Shown here in pieces: positions 7,391 through 15,491 of a DNA stretch of 64,000 nt. The translations under genes and the position numbers were made by a program. The number at the start of each line of letters is the position of its first letter. Positions within the stretch are counted from its first letter, which is position 1. Origin of the DNA: Acidovorax sp. Leaf78 (GTDB taxonomy: Bacteria; Pseudomonadota; Gammaproteobacteria; Burkholderiales; Burkholderiaceae_C); the NCBI RefSeq assembly GCF_001422735.1, contig NZ_LMLZ01000001.1, positions 181,229-245,228 on the forward strand, given 5' to 3'. The notes under the pieces are model-generated. The model was given only the letters and a program-made list of their open reading frames with translations. It did not search any database and was not told the origin of the DNA.

Positions 7391-7752
7391 CTGAACGCTT
7401 CTACTCAAGGAATGCTGATGCAGGATGCGTGCCCGGTGTGGTGGGCACGCGGCAGCGCGCAGTGCGGCTGCATGCTCTGGGCAGGCTTTGCTCTGGGCAG
7501 GCTTTGCTCTGGACAGGCTTTGCTCTGGGGCAGGCGCTGGAGCGGCCCCATGTGCCGTGGGTGCGAGGCGCACAGCGCGATTCGGGCAACCGGCGCCATG
7601 CGGTGGTGCAGCAAGACCGCTCTGCCCTGGTGCGGCCCCGCCCCGGTTTGGTGACGGGCTTTGTTCTGGGCGGGGGCATTGACGGGCTGGCCCTGGGCTT
7701 TACCGTTGGCCCGCTGTTTGCTTGCTTCAGCGCCGAGAGTAGAAGCGTTCAG
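7391..7752. repeat. 362-bp intergenic segment bounded by perfect 16-bp inverted repeats
   Basis: CTGAACGCTTCTACTC at 7391-7406 returns as its exact reverse complement at 7737-7752. The match stops after 16 bp on both sides, and no target-site duplication is evident. Inside are a 16-bp tandem repeat and a small GTGCCC/GGGCAC hairpin, but no convincing gene. The whole gap between the binding-protein gene and the oxygenase gene (7282-7970) has no other supported feature. It resembles a MITE-like cassette or a remnant of one. Confidence 0.6.
7479..7526. repeat. Three tandem copies of a 16-bp unit
   Basis: The unit GGGCAGGCTTTGCTCT is repeated at 7479-7494 and 7495-7510, and once more with one change at 7511-7526, followed by a partial copy. 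It lies inside the inverted-repeat-bounded segment. Confidence 0.9.
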
Positions 7753-7970
7753 ACCAGCAGATCCGCATTGCGTGGGCCGGCTGGCGGGTCATTGCTCTTG
7801 AAGCCGGTGGCGGCTTGTGCGCGGTGCGCGTGCCCTTGGAGGGCCTGCGCAGCCTGCGGGCCGTTGCCATTGTTCCCTTCAAGAGCCCATGGCGCCGCGC
7901 CGCTTCTTCAGCAGTTTTTGCGACGTGCCGTGTGCCTTGTTTGCCATTGATACAACGAGGAAACCACGCC

Positions 7971-9011
7971 ATGCACAGCAGCAGCACTGCCACCCCTGCG
8001 GCACCGTCCGTCTATGAACCCACTGTCGCGCCCGATGTGCTGGGCGAGCTCGAAAAAGAATCGCGCATGGGCGGCGCGATGGACGGCGAGACCTCCACGC
8101 GCGAAGTGCGCCGCATCGACATATCGAACTTCGACGCGCGCAAGGAAGAGATCGCCGAGCAGCTGTGGGCCGCATCGGTCGACATCGGCTTCTTCCAGGT
8201 CACGAACCACGGCATCCCCATCGAAGACATCCGCGCCGCCTTCGCGCGCGCCGAAGCCTTCTTCGGCCAGCCGCAGGACACCAAGGCCCAGTGGCCCCTG
8301 TCGCGCAACGCCGGCTGGGAGCACAAGGCGCAGATCCGTCCCTCCACGCGCACGCCGGACCAGAAGGAGTCCTACCAGGTCACGCGCCCGCGCATGGCGG
8401 GCCTGTGGCCCACCGAGGCCGAGCTGCCTGGCTTTGAGGCCGCCACGCTTGCATTCGAGCGCCAATGCTGGGAGGTGGGCATGCGCCTGCTCTCGTGTTT
8501 TGCCTACAAGCTGGGCTTCGATGCAGACTTCTTCACCCGCGCCCACCAGCCCGACCTGCCCACCTACCAGAGCACGCTGCGCATGCTGCATTACTTTGCG
8601 GTGGACCCGGCGCTCAAGGACGAGCTGGGCCTGTGGCGCGCCGGCGCCCACACCGATTTCGACTGCCTCACCCTGCTGTTCCAGCGCCCCGGCCAGGGCG
8701 GCCTGCAGGTGCTGCCCGGCAAGGAGGCCGAGGGCCGCCAGTGGACCAGCGTGGAGCCGGCCGAGGGCGTGATCACCTGCAACATCGGCGACATGCTCAT
8801 GCGCTGGAGCGACGACCAGTTGCCCAGCAACTTCCACCGCGTGCGCAACCCCCTGCCGCACGAATACCAGGGCGCGCGCTACAGCCTGGCCTTCTTCTGC
8901 CAGGCCAACGAAGACGCGGTCATCGAAGGCCCCGCCAAGAAGTACCCGTCCATCACCGGCGCGGAGTACCTCCGCCAGCGGATCAGCGCCAATTTCTCCA
9001 ACAAGTACTGA
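7971..9011 (+). CDS. 2-oxoglutarate/Fe(II) oxygenase, isopenicillin N synthase family
   Basis: A 346-residue cytosolic non-haem iron oxygenase. The N-terminal DIOX_N block runs about residues 48-150 (VRRIDISNF...GFFQVTNHGIP). The iron triad is H227-x-D229 (GAHTDFD) and H289 (NFHRVRNP), and 2-oxoglutarate is probably held by R303-x-S305 (ARYSLAFF). The ATG at 7971 has GAGG about 10 nt upstream; an upstream reading frame to 7815 is repeat-rich and not convincing. It is divergent from the deaminase operon, so it could hydroxylate the same heterocycle, but that link is only positional. Confidence 0.87.
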   Translation: MHSSSTATPAAPSVYEPTVAPDVLGELEKESRMGGAMDGETSTREVRRIDISNFDARKEEIAEQLWAASVDIGFFQVTNHGIPIEDIRAAFARAEAFFGQPQDTKAQWPLSRNAGWEHKAQIRPSTRTPDQKESYQVTRPRMAGLWPTEAELPGFEAATLAFERQCWEVGMRLLSCFAYKLGFDADFFTRAHQPDLPTYQSTLRMLHYFAVDPALKDELGLWRAGAHTDFDCLTLLFQRPGQGGLQVLPGKEAEGRQWTSVEPAEGVITCNIGDMLMRWSDDQLPSNFHRVRNPLPHEYQGARYSLAFFCQANEDAVIEGPAKKYPSITGAEYLRQRISANFSNKY

Positions 9012-9130
9012 AGCACCCCCTGAGTCGCTCCCCTCCCGACTCGCTGCGCGAGTCGGGAGGGGGACGCCCCCAGCGCGGCGGAGCGGCCCTTGCGCGGGAG
9101 CAATGGCTTGGGCCGCGCCAGTTTCGAGGC
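9012..9130. repeat. Dispersed CACCCCCTGAG-type intergenic repeat with strong hairpin
   Basis: Directly after the oxygenase stop lies GCACCCCCTGAGTCGCT, then a 15-bp perfect stem (9030-9044 with 9048-9062, loop TGC), then a block GCGGCCCTTGCGCGGG...GGGCCGCGCCAGTTT. The same flanking words recur at 17712-17945, so this is one dispersed element. Its hairpin could also terminate transcription of the oxygenase gene. Confidence 0.75.
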
Positions 9131-9184
9131 TCGCTGGTGGCGTCCAGCGCAATGGACAACTGGTCGAACAAGAGCCGGTCGGGT

Positions 9185-9652
9185 TCAGCCCCCGCCGCGC
9201 ATCCAGAAGTAGGCCATCACCGTGATGACCAGCACCACTGCCACCACGATCCAGTTGCCCGCCCCGCCGGCGGGCTGCTGGCCCGGCGACAGCCCGGGCG
9301 CCACGGCACCCAGGCCGATGGACGCGGGCTCGTCCATGGACTGCTCGATCGCGTCGACTCGCTCCTTGGCCTCCTTCAGGCCCAGGCCTTCGTGGTCCCG
9401 CAGCAGGCGGATGGCCTCGATCTTGTGGCCCTCGGCCAGGGCCTGGCGCACGGCGTCGGGCACGTGGGCTGGGGATGCGGCCCGCGCGGTGGTGGCAAGC
9501 TCTTCGCCGCGCTGGTGCGCATCGATCAGGTCCTTGGCCTCCTTGAGGCCCAGGCCCGTGGCTGCGCGCAGGCGCTTGATGGCTTCGATGGTCTGGCCTT
9601 CATCGAGTGCGGCCAGTACATGGGGCGGGAGAGAGGTGCCGGCATGGCGCAT
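9185..9652 (-). CDS. Membrane-anchored protein with two ribosomal L7/L12 C-terminal-like repeats
   Basis: A 155-residue protein. Two copies of the L7/L12 C-terminal motif are visible: EGQTIEAIKRLRAATGLGLK (from residue 18) and EGHKIEAIRLLRDHEGLGLK (from residue 74), each followed by EAK and a DA-type ending. A proline/glycine linker leads to one C-terminal membrane segment (WIVVAVVLVITVMAYFW, about 133-149). In L7/L12 this domain contacts elongation factors, but no known role covers this arrangement, so function is left open. The gene is monocistronic between repeat DNA and a small hypothetical gene. Confidence 0.75.
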   Translation of the reverse strand: MRHAGTSLPPHVLAALDEGQTIEAIKRLRAATGLGLKEAKDLIDAHQRGEELATTARAASPAHVPDAVRQALAEGHKIEAIRLLRDHEGLGLKEAKERVDAIEQSMDEPASIGLGAVAPGLSPGQQPAGGAGNWIVVAVVLVITVMAYFWMRGGG

Positions 9653-9819
9653 GGCAGGTCCTGTTCAGCGGTTGCGACCGGGCTTTCTACCATGCGCAAC
9701 GCAGCCCCTGGATCGGGGGTAGACACTTTCCGCGCCGATGGGCGCGGCACGCCGGGTTGCTGCGCCAGATCGCACTCGAATTGGTTGCAATGGAAATCAA
9801 GCCGGCGGTAGGCCCGGTC

Positions 9820-10143
9820 TTAGCCGGTGAGCAGGTCGAACCATTCCCGGTACGGCGTGTTCTTCACCATCTTGCGATTGAAGTCCGGCTCACCGTCTGT
9901 CCACCACACCGGTCCGCGTTCGCCGAGCGCGTTTTTTGTTTCGTCAACCTGCTCGCGCGCCTGGGCGCGCCGGGCCGCGGAGGGCTTGCCACGCAGGGCG
10001 CGTCGGGCATCCATCAGCTGCGTAACGAGTGCTGCCCGCACCTCCTCAGGCAGCGCGGGATTGGCCTTGCGCCACAGCCGGCCCCGCACGACGAAGTACC
10101 TGCCGTCTGGCGTTGTGGGGTAGGGGGGATGGTCCGGCGACAC
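9820..10143 (-). CDS. Conserved small hypothetical protein
   Basis: A 107-residue soluble protein starting with GTG (10143), with the string YPTTPDGRYFVVRGRLWR near the N-terminus, a charged arginine-rich helix (MDARRALRGK...RRAQAREQV), then VWWTDGEPDFNRKMVKNTPY. I recognise it as a type of small conserved proteobacterial protein without an assigned role. It follows the patatin gene by 36 nt on the same strand and may be co-transcribed with it. Confidence 0.65.
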   Translation of the reverse strand: MSPDHPPYPTTPDGRYFVVRGRLWRKANPALPEEVRAALVTQLMDARRALRGKPSAARRAQAREQVDETKNALGERGPVWWTDGEPDFNRKMVKNTPYREWFDLLTG

Positions 10144-10179
10144 AGCCAGTCGACGGGTGGGCCTGCGCGCGAAGCGGGA

Positions 10180-11238
10180 TCAGGACAGGGCCAGGTCCCG
10201 CTGCCGTGGCTCGCGCTGCTGCCAGTCCTGGGTGTGGGGCCGCAGATAGCGCTGTGCCACGTCCACCGTGGAGTGTTCGCCCAGCTGCCCGCCGTGCTCC
10301 GCGAGCCACGCATCGCAGGCACGCCGGCCGTCCTGGCGCAGCATCTCGAACAGCACGCGCCCCACGGTGCGCTTGATGGACGGCTCGGTGCCCAGCAGCC
10401 CGGCGGGCTGGTCGGGCAGGCTCAACACGTGCATGCGGATGTCGGCGTCCGGCACATTGCGGTTGATGACCTCCAGCGCCCGCAGCTCGGACACCAGCCC
10501 GCTGACGGACGCCACTTCGTTGATGCGGTTCAGAATGTTCTTGGCGGACAGCGGGGTCTCTGCGCGGTGCAGCGGGGTCAGCTCCACCAGCAGGATGTCG
10601 GTGTCCAACTGGTCCTCGTACAGCGGCCACAGCGAGGGGTTGGCCGCGTAGCTGCCGTCCCAGTAAGCCTCCCCGTCGATCACCACCGGCTGGTAAGACA
10701 GCGGCGCACAGGCAGACGCCAGCACGGCGTCAATGCTCATGTCCGCCGGACCGAACACCCGGCCAGCGCCGCTTTGCACGTGCAGTGCGTTCACAAAGAG
10801 CCTGGGCGCTGCGCTCGCCTCGCGCAGCAGGGCTTCGTCCACCACGGTGTTCAGGATGAAGCGCAGCGGCGCCATGCCCATGGGGTTGGTTTGGCAGGGA
10901 GAAAGGATGGGCAGCGCGTCGTCCCACATACCCATGCCCGGCTTGCGCAGCGGCAGCATGAGCAAGGTCATCAGCGACCCTGCCTGCGCCACCTGCTCCC
11001 ACAGCATGGCCAGATGCTCCCGCGCACCGGCCCTGCCGCCGCGCGCCATGCCGGTGGCCAGCGCCGCACCGTTGAGCGCACCGGCACTGCTGCCGCTGAT
11101 GGCACCGATGTCGATGTCCTCTTCTTCCAGCAGGCGGTCGAGGACGCCCCAGGTGAAGGCACCCTGTGCGCCACCACCTTGCAGTGCCAGATTCAGCTGC
11201 ACCCGCCCAGGCGCTGCGCGCCGCATTGCTTTTGCCAT
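10180..11238 (-). CDS. Patatin-like phospholipase (cytosolic)
   Basis: A 352-residue protein with the patatin Ser-Asp dyad. The oxyanion loop is QGGGAQGAF (20-28), the nucleophile elbow GSSAG (49-53, S51), and the dyad aspartate is in YWDGSY (D194). There is no signal peptide. It would hydrolyse acyl esters of phospholipids; bacterial relatives act as lipases, toxins or polyhydroxyalkanoate-granule proteins. It lies next to a second, lipoprotein patatin gene of the same length, but the two sequences differ strongly, so they are not a recent duplication. Confidence 0.88.
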   Translation of the reverse strand: MAKAMRRAAPGRVQLNLALQGGGAQGAFTWGVLDRLLEEEDIDIGAISGSSAGALNGAALATGMARGGRAGAREHLAMLWEQVAQAGSLMTLLMLPLRKPGMGMWDDALPILSPCQTNPMGMAPLRFILNTVVDEALLREASAAPRLFVNALHVQSGAGRVFGPADMSIDAVLASACAPLSYQPVVIDGEAYWDGSYAANPSLWPLYEDQLDTDILLVELTPLHRAETPLSAKNILNRINEVASVSGLVSELRALEVINRNVPDADIRMHVLSLPDQPAGLLGTEPSIKRTVGRVLFEMLRQDGRRACDAWLAEHGGQLGEHSTVDVAQRYLRPHTQDWQQREPRQRDLALS

Positions 11239-11346
11239 GGTGGCCCCTTTGTGAAAAGGCCATCGTATGGGGCTGCTGGCGCAGGCGTGTCAGCCAAGGG
11301 CGCAATTACGGGTGTCGTGCAGCACCCACTCCACAGGGTTTGCCGC

Positions 11347-12405
11347 TTACTTGGCCGCCGGGGCCGGGCACCCCTCACCCATGCCCGCCATCCCCGCCAG
11401 CCGCTGCAGGCGCGAGCGGTTGTCCATACACGCCTTGTGTTCCGCTTCCCGCACCTTCTCCTGAGCCAGCTGCGCAGCGCGCGCACGTTCGGCCTGCAAT
11501 TGGGCAATGCGCTCGCGGATCTGCGGCATGGCCGCCAGGGCGGCCTTTTCGCCTTCCAGGATGGCGCTGGCCCGCTGGCCGAAGTCAGCCGGGCCGATGT
11601 CCAGCACCTTGGGGCGGATGACCACGTCGGCGCGGGCCAGTTCGGCTTCGCCCAGCTTCTGGCCCATGATGGCAATCGACTGGCCCAGCGCGCCCAGCAT
11701 GTTGCCCGGCGTCTGGCCCCGGGCCTTGTTGGAAATGTCCACCGCAATCACGATGTCGGCGCCCAGCTGGCGCGCCGCGTCCACCGGCACGGGGCTCACG
11801 ATGCCGCCGTCCACGAAGTGGTACTTGCCGATGGTGACGGGCTGGAAGACGCCGGGCACGCTGCTCGATGCGCGCACTGCCTGCCCGGTGTTGCCGCGAG
11901 CGAACACGGTGCGCTCGCCGTCTTCGAGCCGGGTGGACACCACTGCGAAGGGCTTGGCCATCTGCTCGAGCGGCTTGCGGCCCACCTGTTCGTTCACATA
12001 GTCCTCCAGCTTCTGGCCCAGCACCAGCCCGCCTGAGGACAACTGCAGGTCGCGGATCTTGGCTTCGTCCAGCGCCACGGCCTTTTCCTGCATCTCGAAC
12101 GCGTTCATGCCGCTGGCGTACAGCGCGCCCACCACGCTGCCCGCGCTGGTACCCGAGACAACGGCGGGCGCAAGGCCGTTGGCCTCGAGCATCTTGATCA
12201 CGCCGATGTGGGCAAAGCCCTTGGCTGCCCCGCCGCCCAGGGCAATGCCGATCTTGATGGGGCCTCCTGCGGGGGCGCCTGCCGTGGTGGTGGATGTGGC
12301 CTGCGCAGTGGCTGCGGGCTGGGTCGGCGCTGTGCCGCCGCATGCGGCAAGACTTGCGCAAACCAGGAGCGCCAACGGGCGCAAGAAGACGTTGTCCAAC
12401 CGCAT
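11347..12405 (-). CDS. Patatin-like phospholipase lipoprotein (RssA/NTE type)
   Basis: A 352-residue protein with a lipoprotein signal peptide (lipobox LAAC, C22) and a serine/threonine/proline linker to about residue 48. The patatin domain follows: GGGAAKGFAHIG (57-68), GTSAG (85-89, S87) and VDGGIVSPVPV (D199). The C-terminal third is a charged, possibly coiled-coil helix with two cysteines. It is probably anchored in the envelope facing the periplasm. The start at 12405 is set by the signal peptide; an upstream ATG (12468) gives no sensible N-terminus. Confidence 0.88.
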   Translation of the reverse strand: MRLDNVFLRPLALLVCASLAACGGTAPTQPAATAQATSTTTAGAPAGGPIKIGIALGGGAAKGFAHIGVIKMLEANGLAPAVVSGTSAGSVVGALYASGMNAFEMQEKAVALDEAKIRDLQLSSGGLVLGQKLEDYVNEQVGRKPLEQMAKPFAVVSTRLEDGERTVFARGNTGQAVRASSSVPGVFQPVTIGKYHFVDGGIVSPVPVDAARQLGADIVIAVDISNKARGQTPGNMLGALGQSIAIMGQKLGEAELARADVVIRPKVLDIGPADFGQRASAILEGEKAALAAMPQIRERIAQLQAERARAAQLAQEKVREAEHKACMDNRSRLQRLAGMAGMGEGCPAPAAK

Positions 12406-12561
12406 ATGCAGGATCCTGTTCTCAACGGAGGCGGCGAGTGTAGCGGCAGGGGCACGCCATCTGCCCATCCAATCAATCGGAACAAATTGTCACAGGCCCG
12501 TTCATCGCCGTTACCTACACTGCCACGTCCTTTTTCGGGCTGCCCTCATAACCCATCCAAC

Positions 12562-13062
12562 ATGGTCAAACCTGTCGTAGCTGTCATCCCCGGCACCATC
12601 ATCGCCGGTGGTCCACTGAGCCAATCCACCATCCTTGCCGTCAACAAAGCGGCCGAAAAAACGCCTGCGCAATGGCGTCGGTTCGTGGCATACGCCTCCT
12701 TGGTCAAGGTCGGCGGCTCGCTGGCCTGGCGTGCCAACAACCCGGGCAATTTGCGTGATTCGCCGCTCAAAATCGGCAACGTCTCCGGCGCCGTGGGCGT
12801 CTTTGCGGTGTTTGCCAATATGGACGACGGCCATGCCGCGCAGCGCGCGCTGTATGTCAAGAAGTACGGGACCATGAAGGTGCGCGATGCCATCGCCAAG
12901 CTCACCCCGCCGAACGAGAACGACACCGAGCGGTATCTGCGGGAGCTGGAGAAGGCGGGCGTGGACCTGGACAAGGACGTCAACTCGCAGATCGACGTGC
13001 TGATGCCGGCTGTGGCAGCGAGTGAAGGCGTCATTGCCGGTATCGAGGTGCCACGCTCATGA
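12562..13062 (+). CDS. NNPGNLR-motif protein (phage structural protein P5 / lysozyme-like)
   Basis: A 166-residue protein. LAWRANNPGNLRDSP (about residues 54-68), followed by GAVGVFAVFANMDDGHAAQRAL, is the signature of proteins related to the phage P5 / endolysin-like family that bind or cut peptidoglycan. A C-terminal helical part has the calcium-loop-like DLDKDVNSQIDVLMP. No signal peptide is obvious. The downstream secreted protein gene overlaps its stop by 4 nt, so the two form a unit. It could be of phage origin or a toxin/immunity-like pair; this is not resolved. Confidence 0.65.
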   Translation: MVKPVVAVIPGTIIAGGPLSQSTILAVNKAAEKTPAQWRRFVAYASLVKVGGSLAWRANNPGNLRDSPLKIGNVSGAVGVFAVFANMDDGHAAQRALYVKKYGTMKVRDAIAKLTPPNENDTERYLRELEKAGVDLDKDVNSQIDVLMPAVAASEGVIAGIEVPRS

Positions 13063-13688
13063 AGCGCCTGGCACTTGTCGCATGTCTTGTCGCCGTCCCC
13101 GCACTGGCGCACGCGGCAGACCAGGTCGCCGTGGGTTGCCAGCGCGTGAAGCTGGTGCTCGACGAGCGGTTCACCCCGAGCGAACGCGACCGTCTGTGGG
13201 CCAGCGGCGAGGAGGCCAGCGGCGCGCCGGCTGTGTTGCAGTTGCGAGGTTGCCAAGGCGAATTGCTCGACAGCCTGACGCTGGAAGCACCCCTGGCCAA
13301 GCTGGACCGCACTGCCTTGCGCGGCGTAGGCACCCCCACCGTGCTCGTGACGGTGGACTTGACGGCGCCGGCGGGCAGCTACAGCGGACCGCTGACCAAG
13401 CCCGTTCAGGTGAAGGGCAACCGCCTGGCCTACGCGCAGGCCCGTGCTGCGGACGGCACGGTGCAGCCCATCGTGCTGGCCCAGACGGGCAAGGCAGCGT
13501 GGAAGAAGGTGCGGGTGGTGGCTGCAGACCAGTTGCTCGCGGTGCGCAGCGAGCCGCGCGATGGGGATTTCACGACCAGCTACCGCCGTTATGTCCATGG
13601 CAAGCAGGGCTGGACGGTGCGGGTCCGGTCACAGCCTGGCCTGTGGGAGTCGGACGGCGAGTTCCCTGCGCGCCGCTCGTTCCCCTGA
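13059..13688 (+). CDS. Secreted hypothetical protein
   Basis: A 209-residue protein with a clear signal peptide (MKRLALVACLVAVPALAHAA) and a mature part rich in beta-type sequence with four cysteines in the precursor. No family is recognised. Its ATG overlaps the stop of the NNPGNLR-motif gene (ATGA), so it is translationally coupled and probably works with it, for example as a periplasmic partner or inhibitor. Codon use is like the neighbours. Confidence 0.7.
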   Translation: MKRLALVACLVAVPALAHAADQVAVGCQRVKLVLDERFTPSERDRLWASGEEASGAPAVLQLRGCQGELLDSLTLEAPLAKLDRTALRGVGTPTVLVTVDLTAPAGSYSGPLTKPVQVKGNRLAYAQARAADGTVQPIVLAQTGKAAWKKVRVVAADQLLAVRSEPRDGDFTTSYRRYVHGKQGWTVRVRSQPGLWESDGEFPARRSFP

Positions 13689-13758
13689 GCGGGCGGGGCG
13701 GGCGGTGACCGGCGGGCGGTCACGGCGGGGTGGGGCGCGTTGACCGCGCCCCCGAGGC

Positions 13759-14526
13759 TCACTCGCCCTGCGACCCCCGGTGTGCCCAGCCCGTGGTGCG
13801 CTTTTCGACCCAGCTGAACAGCTCGTACATCACCATGGCCATGGCGCCCACCACCATCAGGCCGGCAAACGCCAGGCCCATCTGCATGGACGAGCCTGCC
13901 GAGATCAGCAGGTAGCCGATGCCCTCGTTGGCGGCCGTCATTTCCGACACGGTGGTGCCCACGAAGGCCAGCGTGATGGCGACCTTGAGCGAGCCGTAGA
14001 AGTACGGCATTGACCGCGGCAGGCCTACCTTGACCAGCACGTCCCAGCGCTTGGCGCCCAGCACGCGCAGCACGTCTTCGAGCTCGGGCTCCAGCGTGGC
14101 CAGGCCCGTGGCGATGTTCACCATGATCGGGAAGAAGCTGATGAGAAACGCGGTGAGGATGGCCGGCCCCACGCCGATGCCGAACCACACCACCAGGATG
14201 GGCACGAAGGCCGCCTTGGGCAGCGCGTTGAACGCGGTCATCAGCGGGTAGACGGCGGCATACGCCAGGCGCGAGCTGCCGATGAGGAAGCCGAGCAGCA
14301 CGCCCACCACGATGGCAATGCCGAAGCCCGCCATGGTGACCCAGTAGGTGCGCCAGGCATGGGCGGCGATCACGCCTCCGAACTCGACCAGCTGCGTGCC
14401 GATGGCCCAGGGGCTGGGGAAGATGAATTCCGAGACGTTGAAGGCCGAGCAGATGATCTGCCACAGCAGGACGATGGCGACGAGCAGGATCCAGGGGGAC
14501 CAGCGCTCCGCAGTTTTCTTGTGCAT
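13759..14526 (-). CDS. ABC transporter permease (SsuC/TauC type)
   Basis: A 255-residue inner-membrane protein with about six predicted membrane segments and the binding-protein-dependent permease EAA region (LEDVLRVLGAKRWDVLVKVGLP, about residues 153-174). It belongs to the family that partners NMT1/SsuA/TauA-type binding proteins. It is the last gene of the operon with the ATPase (24-nt gap) and the binding protein. Confidence 0.9.
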   Translation of the reverse strand: MHKKTAERWSPWILLVAIVLLWQIICSAFNVSEFIFPSPWAIGTQLVEFGGVIAAHAWRTYWVTMAGFGIAIVVGVLLGFLIGSSRLAYAAVYPLMTAFNALPKAAFVPILVVWFGIGVGPAILTAFLISFFPIMVNIATGLATLEPELEDVLRVLGAKRWDVLVKVGLPRSMPYFYGSLKVAITLAFVGTTVSEMTAANEGIGYLLISAGSSMQMGLAFAGLMVVGAMAMVMYELFSWVEKRTTGWAHRGSQGE

Positions 14527-14550
14527 GGTGGTGGGGGCCTTGTGGGTTTC

Positions 14551-15375
14551 TTACTGCTGGAGGGGGGCGCCCGCTTTTCGCAGGGCACCGATGTGGCCGC
14601 GCAGCTCGTGCACGATGTCGGTGAACTCCTTGGTGTAGGTGATCTCCAGGTCGCGCGGGCGGGGCAGCTCGATGTCGCGCTGCACGACGAAGCGGCCGGG
14701 GCTTTTGCTCATCACGTACACGGTGTCGGCCAGGAAGACCGACTCGCGCAGGTCGTGCGTCACCAGGATCACGTTGAATTTCTGCTCGGCCTGCAGGTCG
14801 CGCAGGATGCACCAGAGCTCCTCGCGGGTGAAGGCATCGAGCGCGCCGAAGGGCTCGTCCAGCAGCAGCATCTTGGGCTCGTGGATGAGTGCGCGGCAGA
14901 TGCTGGCGCGCTGCTGCATGCCGCCCGACAGCTGCCATGGAAACTTGTCCTCATAGCCGCCCAGGCCCACCTTCTGCAGCAGGGCGCGGGCGCGGGCCTC
15001 GTACTCCTTGCGCTTGGCCTTGAACTGGCTGCGGTGAGGCTCCACGATCTCGAGCGGCAGCAGCACGTTGTCGACCGTGGTGCGCCAGGGCAGCAGCGAC
15101 GGCGCCTGGAAGGCCATGCCCGATATCTTGAGCGGCCCGGTCACAGGCTGGCCGTCGATGAGGATCTTGCCTATCGACGGCATCTTCAGGCCCGTGGCCA
15201 ACTTCATGAAGGTGGACTTGCCGCAGCCCGACGGGCCGACGATGGCGATGAACTCGCCCTGCCGGATCTGCAGGTCGATGGCCTCGACGGCGAAGTGGTT
15301 CTGCGCGAGCAGCTCGTCGTTGTACGCGAGCCAGACATCGCGGAAGTCCACGAAGTAGGAGTCAGCAGCCTGCAT
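14551..15375 (-). CDS. ABC transporter ATP-binding protein (SsuB/TauB type)
   Basis: A 274-residue ATPase. Walker A is GPSGCGKST (47-55), the Q-loop lies in AFQAPSLLPW, the signature is LSGGMQQR, Walker B is LLLDEPFGALD and the H-loop is VTHD. It energises uptake of the ligand bound by the 15492-16523 protein. Reported ligands of such systems are nitrate, sulfonates, thiamine pyrimidine precursors and aromatics; the ligand here is unknown. A dispersed repeat separates it from the binding-protein gene. Confidence 0.92.
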   Translation of the reverse strand: MQAADSYFVDFRDVWLAYNDELLAQNHFAVEAIDLQIRQGEFIAIVGPSGCGKSTFMKLATGLKMPSIGKILIDGQPVTGPLKISGMAFQAPSLLPWRTTVDNVLLPLEIVEPHRSQFKAKRKEYEARARALLQKVGLGGYEDKFPWQLSGGMQQRASICRALIHEPKMLLLDEPFGALDAFTREELWCILRDLQAEQKFNVILVTHDLRESVFLADTVYVMSKSPGRFVVQRDIELPRPRDLEITYTKEFTDIVHELRGHIGALRKAGAPLQQ

Positions 15376-15394
15376 GTGAAGAATCTGAGTAAAA

Positions 15395-15450
15395 ATGGTC
15401 GCTACCGCTTGATAGGTAAGCGCTAGCAGCTATTGTTTTGATAGTAAGCC
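15395..15450. repeat. AGCGCTAGCAGCTAT-type intergenic repeat
   Basis: On the minus strand the sequence reads AATAGCTGCTAGCGC, then about 12 bases, then CAAGCGGTAGCGACC. Related copies occur at 37886-37932, 45476-45520 and, remarkably, inside the puuD coding region at 52796-52853. The element is an imperfect palindrome about 50 bp long, between the binding-protein and ATPase genes of this transporter. Confidence 0.75.
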
Positions 15451-15491
15451 TGTGCCTGGTCTCCGCGCAGGCTTCCGTGGCGCACCGCGCC

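Noticed and set aside
7391..7752. Insertion sequence
   Set aside because: Terminal repeats exist, but no transposase reading frame and no target duplication were found, so it is listed only as a repeat-bounded segment.
7815..7970. N-terminal extension of the 2OG oxygenase
   Set aside because: The extra 52 residues look unlike the family and overlap repeat-rich intergenic DNA; the ATG at 7971 has GAGG upstream.
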